NCBI GenBank assembly: GCA_013288485.1
Contig: JABDBW010000013.1
Span: 1 to 43,574, forward strand
DNA: 43,574 bases
Direction: 5' to 3'
Source: Bacteroidota bacterium
GTDB taxonomy: Bacteria; Bacteroidota; Bacteroidia; Sphingobacteriales; Sphingobacteriaceae
Each line of letters begins with the position of its first letter. Position 1 is the first letter of the stretch. The position numbers were made by a program, and so were the translations under genes. The notes under the pieces are model-generated. The model was not told the DNA's origin. It ran no database searches and was given only the letters and a program-made list of their open reading frames with translations. This document shows positions 8,811 to 18,055 of this stretch, in pieces.

Positions 8811-10328
8811 ATGGACAGAAGAAAAATAGAGATAATGGACACTACGCTTCGCGATGGGGAACAAACATCGGGTGTATCTTTTTCCATTTCAGAAAAACTA
8901 ACCATAACCCAATTGTTATTGGAAGAGCTTAAAGTGGACAGGGTTGAGATCGCTTCCGCGCGCGTATCGGAGGGAGAATTTCAGGCTGTTAAATCTATTT
9001 TAAACTGGGCAGAAACAAACGGTTATGCCGACAGGATAGAAGTGTTGTCGTTTGTAGATAACGGCGTTTCCATCGACTGGATGGTAAAATCGGGCGTTAA
9101 GGTTCAGAACCTGTTAACCAAAGGCTCGTTGAACCATTTAACACACCAGCTTAAAAAAACACCTGAACAGCATTTTTCGGAAATAAAGCAAGTAATTGAC
9201 CTGGCAACCAGTAAAAACATTGCTACCAATGTGTACCTGGAAGATTGGAGCAATGGTATGCGCAATTCGCCTGGTTATGTTTTCCAATACTTAGATTTCC
9301 TGGTTACACAGCCTGTAAAAAGGATAATGCTGCCGGATACGCTCGGAATTTTAACCCCGGAGGAAACCTTTAAATTTTTAACATCAATAAAATCAAAATA
9401 CCCAACTATTCATTTTGATTTCCACGCACATAATGATTACGACCTGGGCACGGCCAATGTTCTGGAGGCCGTTAAAGCCGGAATAAATGGTTTGCATTTA
9501 ACCGTAAACGGCATGGGTGAGCGGGCAGGAAACGCCGCAATGGCCAGCGCTATTGCTGTAATTCATGATTTTGCGCCCCACGTTGAATTACGGCTCAAAG
9601 AATCTTCCATTTATTCGGTGAGTAAACTGGTTGAAACCTTTTCGGGTGTCCGCATTCCTTCTAACAAGCCTATTGTTGGTGATAATGTGTTTACACAAAC
9701 AGCCGGTATACATGCTGACGGCGACAATAAAAACAATCTATATTTCAATGATCTCCTTCCCGAGCGGTTTGGCAGAAAGCGCGAATATGCACTCGGAAAA
9801 ACATCAGGCAAGGCAAACATTGAAAAAAACCTGCAGGAATTGGGGTTGAAACTAAACGACGCCGACCTGAAAAAAGTTACCCAGCGCGTTATTGAATTAG
9901 GCGACAGGAAAGAAACCGTAACTAAAGAGGACCTCCCTTACATTATCTCTGATGTGCTGGATAGCAGCCTTTATGGCGAAAAGGTTATTGTAGAATCGTA
10001 TGTATTGATGAATTCTATGGGCCTGCGTCCTTCGGCAACCATTTCTGTGCGTATTGATGGCGAAAAGTTTGAAGAGAACGCGCAGGGCGATGGCCAGTTT
10101 GATGCCTTTATGAACGCGCTCGCCAATGTTTATACCAGGAAAAACCGATGTTTGCCAAAGCTGATAGATTACGCGGTGCGGATAGCCCCCGGCAGTAGCT
10201 CCGACGCCTTGTGCGAAACGATTATTACATGGCAAACAGATAAGAAAAAATTTATAACCAGGGGGCTCGATTCAGACCAAACGGTTTGCGCTATTAAAGC
10301 TACCCAGAAAATGCTGAATATTATTTAG
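8811..10328 (+). CDS. cimA: Probable (R)-citramalate synthase with regulatory domain
   Basis: DRE-TIM acyltransferase, proposed to condense pyruvate with acetyl-CoA to (R)-citramalate, the entry to threonine-independent isoleucine synthesis. From ATG 8811 (505 aa) the barrel has the catalytic R14-D15 in TLRDGEQT, HAHNDYDLGTAN as metal site, and GMGERAGNAA. The text resembles Leptospira CimA as I recall it, e.g. DRVEIASARVSEGE, NLLTKGSLNHL and NVYLEDWSNGMRNSP. L79, L102 and Y142 align with that enzyme's recalled pyruvate pocket (Leu81/Leu104/Tyr144). A C-terminal LeuA-type allosteric domain (about residues 385-505) is present. The frame opens at TTG 8787, but ATG 8811 fits the family better. 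It sits between leuD and leuB, whose enzymes complete the route to 2-oxobutyrate. Automatic annotation would probably call it isopropylmalate synthase. Confidence 0.85.
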   Translation: MDRRKIEIMDTTLRDGEQTSGVSFSISEKLTITQLLLEELKVDRVEIASARVSEGEFQAVKSILNWAETNGYADRIEVLSFVDNGVSIDWMVKSGVKVQNLLTKGSLNHLTHQLKKTPEQHFSEIKQVIDLATSKNIATNVYLEDWSNGMRNSPGYVFQYLDFLVTQPVKRIMLPDTLGILTPEETFKFLTSIKSKYPTIHFDFHAHNDYDLGTANVLEAVKAGINGLHLTVNGMGERAGNAAMASAIAVIHDFAPHVELRLKESSIYSVSKLVETFSGVRIPSNKPIVGDNVFTQTAGIHADGDNKNNLYFNDLLPERFGRKREYALGKTSGKANIEKNLQELGLKLNDADLKKVTQRVIELGDRKETVTKEDLPYIISDVLDSSLYGEKVIVESYVLMNSMGLRPSATISVRIDGEKFEENAQGDGQFDAFMNALANVYTRKNRCLPKLIDYAVRIAPGSSSDALCETIITWQTDKKKFITRGLDSDQTVCAIKATQKMLNII

Positions 10329-10356
10329 AGTCAGGAATTAAGAAACAAGAATCAAG
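10329..10356. repeat. Heptamer array, cimA-leuB spacer
   Basis: Directly after the cimA stop, four 7-nt units follow in phase. The last three share the ending AAG (AATTAAG at 10336, AAACAAG at 10343, AATCAAG at 10350). The array fills most of the 42-nt spacer before leuB. No dyad symmetry here. Confidence 0.6.
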
Positions 10357-10370
10357 ACATATATATCAAA

Positions 10371-11429
10371 ATGAAATTAAATATCGCACTTTTAGCAGGA
10401 GACGGAATTGGCCCCGAGGTTATTGACCAGGCTGTTAAAGTATCTAACGCTGTAGCAAAAAAATTCAACCACGAAATAACCTGGACAGCCGCCTTAACCG
10501 GCGCTTGCGCTATAGATGCGGTTGGCGAACCGTACCCGGATTCGACACATGAGGTTTGTATGGCAGCCGACGCGGTTTTATTTGGTGCCATAGGCCATCC
10601 CCGTTTTGATAATGATCCGAAAGCTACCGTTCGCCCCGAACAGGGATTGCTGAAAATGCGTAAAAAACTGGGGTTGTTCGCTAACGTTCGCCCAACATTT
10701 ACTTTTCCTTCATTAATTGATAACTCACCACTTAAAAGAGAGCGTATTGAAGGTACAGACCTCATCATTCTGCGTGAGCTGACCGGCGGCATTTATTTTG
10801 GCGAAAGAGGCAGAAAAGATGATGGAAATACCGCTTTCGATACCTGTACTTATACCCGGGCAGAGGTTCAGCGCCTGGCTAAGTTAGGTTTTGAAATGGC
10901 AATGGCCCGAAGTAAAAAACTATGCTGCGTTGATAAAGCCAATGTATTGGAAACTTCCCGTTTATGGCGGGAAACCGTACAGGACATGGAAAAAGATTTC
11001 CCCGAAGTTACCGTAAGCTATGAGTTTGTTGATGCCGTTGCCATGCGTTTGGTGCAGTGGCCAAATACTTATGATGTATTGATAACCGAAAATTTGTTCG
11101 GCGATATTTTAACGGATGAGGCATCAGTAATTTCGGGCTCTATGGGGTTGATGCCGTCTGCTTCAATAGGTATACATACCTCTTTGTTTGAGCCCATTCA
11201 CGGTTCTTACCCCCAGGCAGCAGGCAAAGACATTGCCAACCCATTGGCTACTGTGCTATCTGCCGCTATGATGTTTGAAGATGCTTTCGGGTTAAAAGAA
11301 GAAGCAGAACTGATAAGGGCGGTGGTAAACAAATCATTGGCTGAAGGAATTGTAACAGAGGACCTGGCCGGGAAAAATAAAGCCTACAAAACAAGCGAAG
11401 TAGGCGATTGGCTGGCTAAAAATATATAG
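10371..11429 (+). CDS. leuB: 3-Isopropylmalate dehydrogenase
   Basis: NAD-dependent oxidative decarboxylase giving 2-oxoisocaproate for leucine. The same family oxidises 3-methylmalate to 2-oxobutyrate, which would complete the citramalate branch with the upstream cimA. It is 352 aa, the usual size. Motifs are ALLAGDGIGPEV at the N terminus, NVRPTFTFPSL, RELTGGIYFGERG, DKANVLETSRLWR, and the metal-binding/C-terminal signatures ENLFGDILTDEAS and FEPIHGSYPQAAGK. It is the last gene of the ilv-leu operon. I see no convincing intrinsic terminator in the following 125 nt. Confidence 0.97.
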   Translation: MKLNIALLAGDGIGPEVIDQAVKVSNAVAKKFNHEITWTAALTGACAIDAVGEPYPDSTHEVCMAADAVLFGAIGHPRFDNDPKATVRPEQGLLKMRKKLGLFANVRPTFTFPSLIDNSPLKRERIEGTDLIILRELTGGIYFGERGRKDDGNTAFDTCTYTRAEVQRLAKLGFEMAMARSKKLCCVDKANVLETSRLWRETVQDMEKDFPEVTVSYEFVDAVAMRLVQWPNTYDVLITENLFGDILTDEASVISGSMGLMPSASIGIHTSLFEPIHGSYPQAAGKDIANPLATVLSAAMMFEDAFGLKEEAELIRAVVNKSLAEGIVTEDLAGKNKAYKTSEVGDWLAKNI

Positions 11430-11498
11430 CGCCTGCCAGCACCTGCGGCAAAGTTTAGCTCAAACTAGTATTGGATGGCGCATTTTTTGCTGATAAAT

Positions 11499-11506
11499 TA
11501 TTTTTG
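11499..11506 (+). promoter_or_regulatory. Candidate -7 element (TAnnTTTG)
   Basis: TATTTTTG matches the Bacteroidota -7 consensus and lies about 50 nt before the lipoprotein start. A TTG at 11471 is 25 nt upstream, slightly too far for an ideal -33 element. AT-richness makes chance matches likely. Confidence 0.3.
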
Positions 11507-11554
11507 AGTCGATATACCATATTGGACAAATTATCGTATTTACTAATAATAGCC

Positions 11555-11989
11555 ATGAAAACACATCTTAATTTTTTACCATTATTACTACTGTTGCCAT
11601 TTGCAGCATGTACCAAATCATCCGACAGTTCAACCACTCCCGTAAATCTGCCAAGGGGAAATTTTGCAGGGCCATTTATGCTTGTGCATCAAAGTTCGCT
11701 AACGGGTAAGCTGGATACGTCTTATGCCAATATCACTTTATCACTTTCTCCATCAGGAAATTTTGCAGTAGGAGGAGATACAAGTAAAATTCAGGCCGGC
11801 AGTTTTGGCACATATAGCGGAGATGCTACGACCATTAATTTTATTGACGTCACAATTAACAAACGGACCCAAAATACTGCAAAAAAACATTTGAACGGCA
11901 CATTTAACTATACTTATGGCAATTCAAACCTGAAAATGACTTTGGTGGCCGATACGTTGTTTTATAATTATAACCTGACAAATTATTAA
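11555..11989 (+). CDS. Small lipoprotein of unknown function
   Basis: A 144-aa predicted lipoprotein. From ATG 11555 the N terminus is a type II signal peptide (MKTHLNFLPLLLLLPFAAC) with lipobox AAC followed by a Ser/Thr-rich tether (TKSSDSSTTPV). The remaining 110 residues look beta-rich with alternating hydrophobic residues and several Gly/Asn turns, as in small periplasmic beta-sandwich proteins. I do not recognise the family. The frame is open from a TTG at 11471, but that start would bury the signal peptide. It lies between leuB (+) and a convergent gene, and is probably transcribed separately. Confidence 0.8.
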   Translation: MKTHLNFLPLLLLLPFAACTKSSDSSTTPVNLPRGNFAGPFMLVHQSSLTGKLDTSYANITLSLSPSGNFAVGGDTSKIQAGSFGTYSGDATTINFIDVTINKRTQNTAKKHLNGTFNYTYGNSNLKMTLVADTLFYNYNLTNY

Positions 11990-12049
11990 ACTTGAAAAGT
12001 AGTCAGATAATCTGAAAAGATGATTTGCAGTGGTGAGTGTCTGCCAATA

Positions 12050-12733
12050 TCATTGGCTGACGAGTCTATCCAATTTACGCTTCTCCGGAGGCAAAGCCTT
12101 ATATTTTTTGTAAGAATCGTTGATATAAGCAGCTAAAGAGGGGCCGTTATTATTGTGTATAAACGCGTATGTAGGGCGGTATAATGCCATAAAATTTTCC
12201 AGTTCTATTCCTTTTAAGGGAACAATACTTCCTACATAAGCTACAGTAAATACTTCATCAACATGGCGTTCCTGTTCCTCTGTGGCAAAAAAGTGTTTTA
12301 GCCGGCGCGCGTCCTTTCCTTCTTTTGAAAACCAGGTGCTGGGCGAAAGCACATAAACCTTACTTTTAGTATATACTTCCGGATATTCAGTATGCGGATC
12401 AAAGGTTGTTCTGGATGAATTGATATTAACTTGGCGTAAGGATATGCTGATCGGTCTCAATTCGATGCTTTTTGGCTTCATATCTATCACATACAAGGTA
12501 TCAGCCATATAGCCGGGCGAATCAAAAATAAGCAAGTGCCCCGGTTCGGCCTTTATGGCAAACCTGCCCTCGTTGTCTGCCAATGTTATTTTCTTGTTGC
12601 TGGTATCGCGGATGAAAACATTTGTTAATTTTTCATGGGTACCTGTTTCGGTTATACTTCCTTTTAAAAGCTCCTGGGCATTCGCTGCACGGGCAGTTAA
12701 CAATACAACGAAAAATATAAAAAACCGTTTCAT
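12050..12733 (-). CDS. Secreted protein with carboxypeptidase-regulatory-like domain
   Basis: A 227-aa exported protein. Residues 1-19 form a Sec signal peptide (MKRFFIFFVVLLTARAANA). Residues 20-100 form a carboxypeptidase D regulatory-like beta-sandwich (LLKGSITETGTHEKLTNVFI, then DNEGRFAIKAEPGHLLIF), the domain that also opens many Bacteroidota outer-membrane transporters. The C-terminal 120 residues are mixed helical and charged, with no recognised motif. Such stand-alone proteins are common in Bacteroidota and their role is unknown. It is downstream of the M1 peptidase gene on the same strand but separated from it by a terminator. Confidence 0.78.
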   Translation of the reverse strand: MKRFFIFFVVLLTARAANAQELLKGSITETGTHEKLTNVFIRDTSNKKITLADNEGRFAIKAEPGHLLIFDSPGYMADTLYVIDMKPKSIELRPISISLRQVNINSSRTTFDPHTEYPEVYTKSKVYVLSPSTWFSKEGKDARRLKHFFATEEQERHVDEVFTVAYVGSIVPLKGIELENFMALYRPTYAFIHNNNGPSLAAYINDSYKKYKALPPEKRKLDRLVSQ

Positions 12734-12814
12734 GGCAAACCAATTATTCCGTTAAGCTAACTCAATTATAATACCAATAGTTACCCAAACCAAACATTTA
12801 ACAAATAGATTACA

Positions 12815-12841
12815 AACAAAAAACCCGGCTCAACACCGGGT
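12815..12841 (-). terminator. Intrinsic terminator after M1 peptidase gene
   Basis: Six-base-pair GC-rich stem ACCCGG (12823-12828) with CCGGGT (12836-12841) and a 7-nt loop. On the - strand it is followed by a T-rich run (complement of 12815-12822). It lies 19 nt past the end of the M1 peptidase gene. Confidence 0.85.
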
Positions 12842-12859
12842 CTTTTTATTTATTTGGTT

Positions 12860-14971
12860 TTATTTTTTGCTTGTCCAAACATTATTTGCCGGATTATAAT
12901 CGGGCAATGTGGAGTCGGGGTTATAGGTAACCGATTCGATCGCTTCGGTAGATGGGTACCTGAACGACCAGCTCGCGTTACGTTCCCATATTTCGGCGGT
13001 AAAATTAACACGGTCGGTTTTACCGCTAACTGTTTTTATTTCCAGTACCACAGGCATAGCCATTTTCTCCAGGTTATCAATGGTAATAATTGCCCCTTTT
13101 GCCGGGTCATTATCAACATATTTAACATCGCGTACGGCTACATCCAGGCGCCAGGTATTTTCAAACCAGCCTCGCCAAAACCACTGCAGGCTTTCGCCGG
13201 AAGCGTTTTCTATAGTGCGGAAAAAATCATCAGGCGTAGGGTGCTTATAGGCCCACCGCTGAATATAGGTTTTAAACGCGAAATCGAAACGTTCAGGGCC
13301 TAATATTTGCTCGCGGAGCATTACTAAACCCGCGCTGGGCTTGCTGTATAATAAAGTACCGTTGTTGGTTTCCTTCAGGTTATCCGGGTTGCTCAATATG
13401 GGTTCGAGTGTTGAGCGGGTAAAGGCATTCCAGGTAAACGATAGCTGGGCCGGATTTGGAGCCCTGTAGAATTCGCCTTTTAATGAGTTTTTGGTCGAAA
13501 GCGTATTAATAAAGGTATTAAAGCCTTCGTCCATCCAGCCATATAAACGTTCGTTTGATCCTACGATCATCGGGAACCAGGTATGGCCAAATTCATGATC
13601 AATTACGCCCCAGCCGCCGCCCAGGCTGCAAAACACTATGCCCGGGTATTCCATGCCGCCCGCCTTTCCTGCAACGCCGGTAGCGTTAGGATAAGGATAC
13701 TCAAACCATTTATTTGAATTATATTCCAACGAGGCTTTTATCATCTCGGTTCCGCGGCTCCATTGCGGGGCCCTGAACCCTGTGGCGCCGGGTTGTGAGG
13801 CGCTTTCAACCGGGTAAGCAGAAATAGCCATCGATTTTCTTCCGCTGGGCAAATTCAGTTTCGCGGCGTCGATAATAAACGCTGCCGATGCCCCCCATGA
13901 AGCATCACGGGCATTATGTATCTGGAAATGCCAGGTTAATTCTTTTTTACCCGCCGGGCGCGATGCCGGGTCGGTAACTTCAGCAGCAGTGCGTATCATT
14001 ACCGTTTTATCGCTTTGCGCCGCTTGTGCCCATCTTTTTTGCTGTTCGGGTGTATAAACATCTTTCGGGTTCAGCAACTCGCCCGAGCATACTACAATAT
14101 CTTTGGCAGGCGCGGTAATATTTATATCAAAATCACCATACTCCAGGTAAAACTCACTTTCGCCGGTATAGGGCAAAGTGTTCCAGCCAATAATATCATC
14201 ATACACGCACATCCGCGGGTACCATTGTGCCACCTGGAATATTTTACCATTTTTTGATTGGTCGGTGTTGATTATCCCCATGCGGTCTGAACCATAATCG
14301 GGCGATATAAAGGAGTATTCTATCTTTAATTTTAACTGTCCGCCGGTAGGGTCAATACCTTTAGGCAAAAACACCTGCATACGGGTATCATTCACCAGGA
14401 ATTTAGCATCGGTTGCTGTTGTGGTTTTACTTCCTTTAGGCGTTACTAATATTTTAATTGATTTTATTTTAAAGCCCGCGTCAAATATCTGCCCCCTGCC
14501 CCAGTTACGGCTTTGCGGGATACCTGCGGCGTTTAACGGAACTTGTTTATTTCCTCTTGAATCTAGTTGAAATAAATTCTGGTCTAACTGCATCCATATA
14601 AAGCTCAATTTTTCGGGGCTGTTATTGGTATAGGTTAATACCTCGGTTCCGGTAATTTCGTTGGTTTCGTCGTTAAGTTTAGCGGCCAACTGGTAGTCGG
14701 CACGGTTTTGCCAGTATTTTGGCCCTGGCGAACCATCAGACGCACGGTATTCATTCCCGTTTTTTGTAAAGAAAAACGGCTTCCACACGTCATGATAATC
14801 ATATTTTGAGGCAGGCGCGTTGGGATCGGGAACATCAACAGCGCGGCCCGTGCGTGCCGCAGGTGGTGTGTTTGGATTAGGTGTTGTTTGCGCGGGAGTT
14901 GTTTGTGCTTTAGCGGTGGCAATAATTGCCAAAAAAGCCAGTGCTAAACGGGCTGTAACGTTAAATTTCAT
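12860..14971 (-). CDS. Secreted M1 family metallopeptidase
   Basis: Zinc metallopeptidase of the M1 (aminopeptidase N / LTA4 hydrolase) family, exported through the signal peptide [22 protein letters not shown]. The zinc site is complete: H459-E460-F-G-H463 and, 18 residues later, E482 (WMDEGFNTF). The exopeptidase motif appears as GGMEYPG (residues 438-444) instead of canonical GAMEN, a variant I associate with uncharacterised bacterial M1 proteins. An N-terminal beta-rich domain (about 60-300) precedes the thermolysin-like domain, and the C-terminal part after about 590 is beta-rich. Length 703 aa. A Pro/Thr-rich stretch (residues 24-52) follows the signal peptide. It probably degrades periplasmic or imported peptides. 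Confidence 0.92.
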   Translation of the reverse strand: MKFNVTARLALAFLAIIATAKAQTTPAQTTPNPNTPPAARTGRAVDVPDPNAPASKYDYHDVWKPFFFTKNGNEYRASDGSPGPKYWQNRADYQLAAKLNDETNEITGTEVLTYTNNSPEKLSFIWMQLDQNLFQLDSRGNKQVPLNAAGIPQSRNWGRGQIFDAGFKIKSIKILVTPKGSKTTTATDAKFLVNDTRMQVFLPKGIDPTGGQLKLKIEYSFISPDYGSDRMGIINTDQSKNGKIFQVAQWYPRMCVYDDIIGWNTLPYTGESEFYLEYGDFDINITAPAKDIVVCSGELLNPKDVYTPEQQKRWAQAAQSDKTVMIRTAAEVTDPASRPAGKKELTWHFQIHNARDASWGASAAFIIDAAKLNLPSGRKSMAISAYPVESASQPGATGFRAPQWSRGTEMIKASLEYNSNKWFEYPYPNATGVAGKAGGMEYPGIVFCSLGGGWGVIDHEFGHTWFPMIVGSNERLYGWMDEGFNTFINTLSTKNSLKGEFYRAPNPAQLSFTWNAFTRSTLEPILSNPDNLKETNNGTLLYSKPSAGLVMLREQILGPERFDFAFKTYIQRWAYKHPTPDDFFRTIENASGESLQWFWRGWFENTWRLDVAVRDVKYVDNDPAKGAIITIDNLEKMAMPVVLEIKTVSGKTDRVNFTAEIWERNASWSFRYPSTEAIESVTYNPDSTLPDYNPANNVWTSKK

Positions 14972-15062
14972 CAGTTAATTTTGTTAATTCAACCGTAAAA
15001 TTATAAAAATATGCGAATAGTGAGCTACGTAAACAAATTATTACGTCTCTACCCCGTATTAT

Positions 15063-15404
15063 TTAAAAATGCTGCTGATAAACCCGCTCGTCGAACCCGA
15101 AAAATAAAAAATCTCCGTCCTCAATTACCGGCCTCTTTATCATACTTGTTTTTTGCTGTAATAATTGTAAAGCATCTGTTTTAGTTTTTATGCTCTCTTT
15201 CTCTTCGGGGTCAAGTTGTTTCCAGGTTAGCCCTTGTTTGTTCATGAATTTTTCATATCCTGCCTTAGTGTCCCATTCCTGTAATTTATCCATAGTTATG
15301 CCCAGTTTTTTAAAATCATGGAACTTATAATCAACGTGGTTAGCCTTAAACCAATCCAACGCTTTTTTAACCGTATTGCAGTTGGTAATGCCGTAAACTT
15401 TCAT
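15063..15404 (-). CDS. ArsC/Spx-family thioredoxin-fold protein (YffB-like)
   Basis: A 113-aa protein of the arsenate reductase ArsC/Spx superfamily, closest in pattern to the YffB group. The first strand and active-site loop read MKVYGITNCNTVKKALDWF, with a single catalytic-type cysteine at residue 9 (NCNTVKKA). The family Arg-Pro (IKRPVIEDGD) and the ending VYQQHF are present. YffB-like proteins are thought to be glutathione- or thiol-dependent reductases; true arsenate activity is doubtful. It starts only 5 nt after the stop of the outer-membrane barrel gene on the same strand, so the two are probably cotranscribed. Three other barrel-class genes upstream do not show a thioredoxin partner. 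Confidence 0.85.
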   Translation of the reverse strand: MKVYGITNCNTVKKALDWFKANHVDYKFHDFKKLGITMDKLQEWDTKAGYEKFMNKQGLTWKQLDPEEKESIKTKTDALQLLQQKTSMIKRPVIEDGDFLFFGFDERVYQQHF

Positions 15405-15409
15405 AATTA

Positions 15410-17899
15410 TTAATTTGATATAGGAACAGGAGGATTTGAAGTATTAGGCTTTGTATTTTTTGTAGTATCGTCGTTATGTATTACCCGTTCATTTTTCCTT
15501 ATCGCATCTTTTAATTTTCCGAAACGATAATTCAAACTTACACTATATACTCTTAAATAATTCTGATTATAGCTTACCTGTGTAAAATTAGCGCCATTGG
15601 TATGGTTTATATTATTGCGAAATTTAGTAAACGGATTGCTCACAGAAGCTGATACAGTTAATTTGCTTTTCACTATTTCTTTGCTGCCGCTAAACGCCGA
15701 ATACAGGTACGAATTTGATTTTCCCTGTAAAGAAATATAGGGGCTGTTAAAGTTTAAATTACCATTTATACGGTAGCCCTTTTTAAATTTATACCCTGTT
15801 GATGCATTAAAGTACCCCTGTATACCCTTGTTATTTGTTAGTATGCCGTTAACTGTGCCGGCTATCCATATATAATTCAGGTTCCCGTTAAGGCTGAAGT
15901 TCCAAACCCTGGTTATGGGGTAATTGATGTTGAAATTACTGCCCAGCATACGGTTTTTACCTACATTAGCATAAGTAGAACTGGTTATGCCGGTGGCAGG
16001 GTCGAAAATAGATATTTGCTGTATGGTATTGCTTGCTACGCTATAACTTAAACCAATATTGATAGATCCTTTATTAAACCGGCTATAATTTAGCTGGAAG
16101 TTATTACTTACCACCGGCTTTAAATTAGGATTACCCGCATTTACAAAATTAGGATTTGAACGATCTACGAACGGGTTCAGCGTACTTATACCGGGCCGCG
16201 AAACCCGCTGGGTAAATCCGAAGTTTATATTACTTAAGTCTGCAAATTTTCTGTTCAAAGAAACAGACGGTATAAAATTTAAATAATGCTGATCGACATT
16301 TGAGGCCGTTGTAATAAAATCGGCGTTAATTATCGTTTCCTCTAATCGCCCTCCCGCTTTAAATCCCCACTGTTTATTAATATTATATTGGTAAGAATTA
16401 TAAGCGCTTAATATATTTTGGGTATTATTATAGGCATTTGTACGCAATGGATTCAGGTCATACTGCATCAAGCCGGGGTTCAGCGGATCATATCGTAAAG
16501 AATCGTACTCAAAATTACTGTTACCATTCCTGATTATACCTTTTAAACCTGCTTCAAAATTTACGCCGTTTACTGTTTGAGCATAATCTGTTTGTATGGT
16601 TTGCTCCTTTGATATTTCTTTATTGTTTTGCTGGTAGTCGGGATTTCCTAAAACAGGGTAACCTATACGATCGGTAATTCCCAGGATATTAAACTGGTTA
16701 TTATTGGCCAGCGTAAATTTATAAGAGAACGTCAATATCTGGTCTTTGCGGTGTTCAAACCCTTTCTGGTAGTTAAACCCTACATCAAAACCGTCATAAT
16801 GGCCCTTGCCATTATTTGCAATATCGTAAGCCTGGGCAACTGTATTGGTCGAATCGGTTTTGCTGGAATACCTGTCGCTGAATGAAGTTGAATTTCCGCC
16901 GTTAATATTAAATTCGGCGGTAAGCAGATTTAAGGTATCGGGTTCGTAACTAAACTCTGTTCCGATATAACCGCTGTGGGCATCTGAATAGCGGATACCC
17001 GATTGCGTAAGGTCGCTGGCGCCCTGCCCGGTAGTGATGCGGCTGTTCATGCTGGTTGTTTGCGGATATTTATAATGATTAAGGCCGTAATAGGAAGCAA
17101 CACCAAACTTGCCGCTTTTGTAGGTAAACGACCCGCCCAGGCCGGGGCCGCCAACCGGCGACCTGTAATTTAGGTTTATACTACCATTGTAACCATTATC
17201 AATTTTTTTATTAGTGATAATATTTATTATACCGGCCAGCCCCTCGCTGTCGTACTTCGCAGGGGGCGTTGTAATTACCTCTATTTTTTGTATACTCGAA
17301 GCGGGCATCGACCTGAAAATATCTTTCGGGCTATGCACCACCAGGCTGGAAGGTTTGCCATTTATCAATATCTTGTAATCGCCGCTGCCTTTTAATAATA
17401 TGTTATCATCAGCATCTAATGATATTAACGGAACTTTCCGCAGCATATCCAAAACGCTCAACACCTTACTTTCCGGATCGGCCTGAATATCGTAACTAAG
17501 ACGGTCGACTTCCTGCGTTACTAACGGCTTTTCGGCAGTTATGTTAACCTCATTTAAACCATTTGCCGAAGACGCCATAATTATTTTACCCACATCGGTA
17601 ATAACGTCTTTGCCGGTAATATTAATGATTTTTGTTTTATAGCCTAATGACGATAAGGACAGCTTATAAACACGTGATACTACCTGGTCAAATTCAAACG
17701 TACCGTCATCCTTTGCCAAAGTGCTTGTTGTAGGCTGTTTGGTAGCCGCGTTAATTAAAGAAACGGTAACATACCCCAACGGCGTGTTGGTGGCCGAATC
17801 TATCAGTACCCCTTTAATTGTTATTATTTTACGGTTGTTTTGGGCTATAGCAATAATACACAAGCAAGAGCATAGTACTGTAAGTACAGTTTTTTTCAT
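15410..17899 (-). CDS. Outer-membrane beta-barrel protein, TonB-receptor-like (paralogue 3)
   Basis: An 829-aa outer-membrane protein with signal peptide (MKKTVLTVLCSCLCIIAIAQ), a carboxypeptidase-regulatory-like domain (about residues 25-110: IKGVLIDSATNTPLGYVTVS), a plug-like domain (about 125-225, containing DRLSYDIQADPESKVLSVLDM and PPAKYDSEGLAGIINIIT), and a C-terminal barrel. The start at 17899 is chosen over a TTG at 17962, which would add 21 residues before the signal peptide. No TonB box is obvious. It is the most divergent of three tandem paralogues and ends in the same NDDT-containing tail. The substrate is unknown. Downstream, the YffB-like gene follows after 5 nt. Confidence 0.88.
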   Translation of the reverse strand: MKKTVLTVLCSCLCIIAIAQNNRKIITIKGVLIDSATNTPLGYVTVSLINAATKQPTTSTLAKDDGTFEFDQVVSRVYKLSLSSLGYKTKIINITGKDVITDVGKIIMASSANGLNEVNITAEKPLVTQEVDRLSYDIQADPESKVLSVLDMLRKVPLISLDADDNILLKGSGDYKILINGKPSSLVVHSPKDIFRSMPASSIQKIEVITTPPAKYDSEGLAGIINIITNKKIDNGYNGSINLNYRSPVGGPGLGGSFTYKSGKFGVASYYGLNHYKYPQTTSMNSRITTGQGASDLTQSGIRYSDAHSGYIGTEFSYEPDTLNLLTAEFNINGGNSTSFSDRYSSKTDSTNTVAQAYDIANNGKGHYDGFDVGFNYQKGFEHRKDQILTFSYKFTLANNNQFNILGITDRIGYPVLGNPDYQQNNKEISKEQTIQTDYAQTVNGVNFEAGLKGIIRNGNSNFEYDSLRYDPLNPGLMQYDLNPLRTNAYNNTQNILSAYNSYQYNINKQWGFKAGGRLEETIINADFITTASNVDQHYLNFIPSVSLNRKFADLSNINFGFTQRVSRPGISTLNPFVDRSNPNFVNAGNPNLKPVVSNNFQLNYSRFNKGSINIGLSYSVASNTIQQISIFDPATGITSSTYANVGKNRMLGSNFNINYPITRVWNFSLNGNLNYIWIAGTVNGILTNNKGIQGYFNASTGYKFKKGYRINGNLNFNSPYISLQGKSNSYLYSAFSGSKEIVKSKLTVSASVSNPFTKFRNNINHTNGANFTQVSYNQNYLRVYSVSLNYRFGKLKDAIRKNERVIHNDDTTKNTKPNTSNPPVPISN

Positions 17900-18055
17900 A
17901 AGTTCCGGTAGCGCTTTATCATATCTATTTAAACAGGGTTTAAATATGCTGCGATTTACCAAAAATTGGCTTCATTACCGAAAGCGTAACAAGAGTATTA
18001 CTTATTTATTGGTTTGATATGAATATTCGACCAAATATTGCAAAAATGGCAATGT

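Noticed and set aside
11471..11554. N-terminal extension of the lipoprotein from TTG 11471
   Set aside because: It would put 28 residues before a clear lipoprotein signal peptide; ATG 11555 is better.
11430..11554. Terminator of the ilv-leu operon after leuB
   Set aside because: Only short imperfect GGC/GCC pairings without a U-tract; not enough to call.
17900..17962. N-terminal extension of barrel paralogue 3 from TTG
   Set aside because: Adds 21 residues ahead of a complete signal peptide; paralogues start at the equivalent of 17899.
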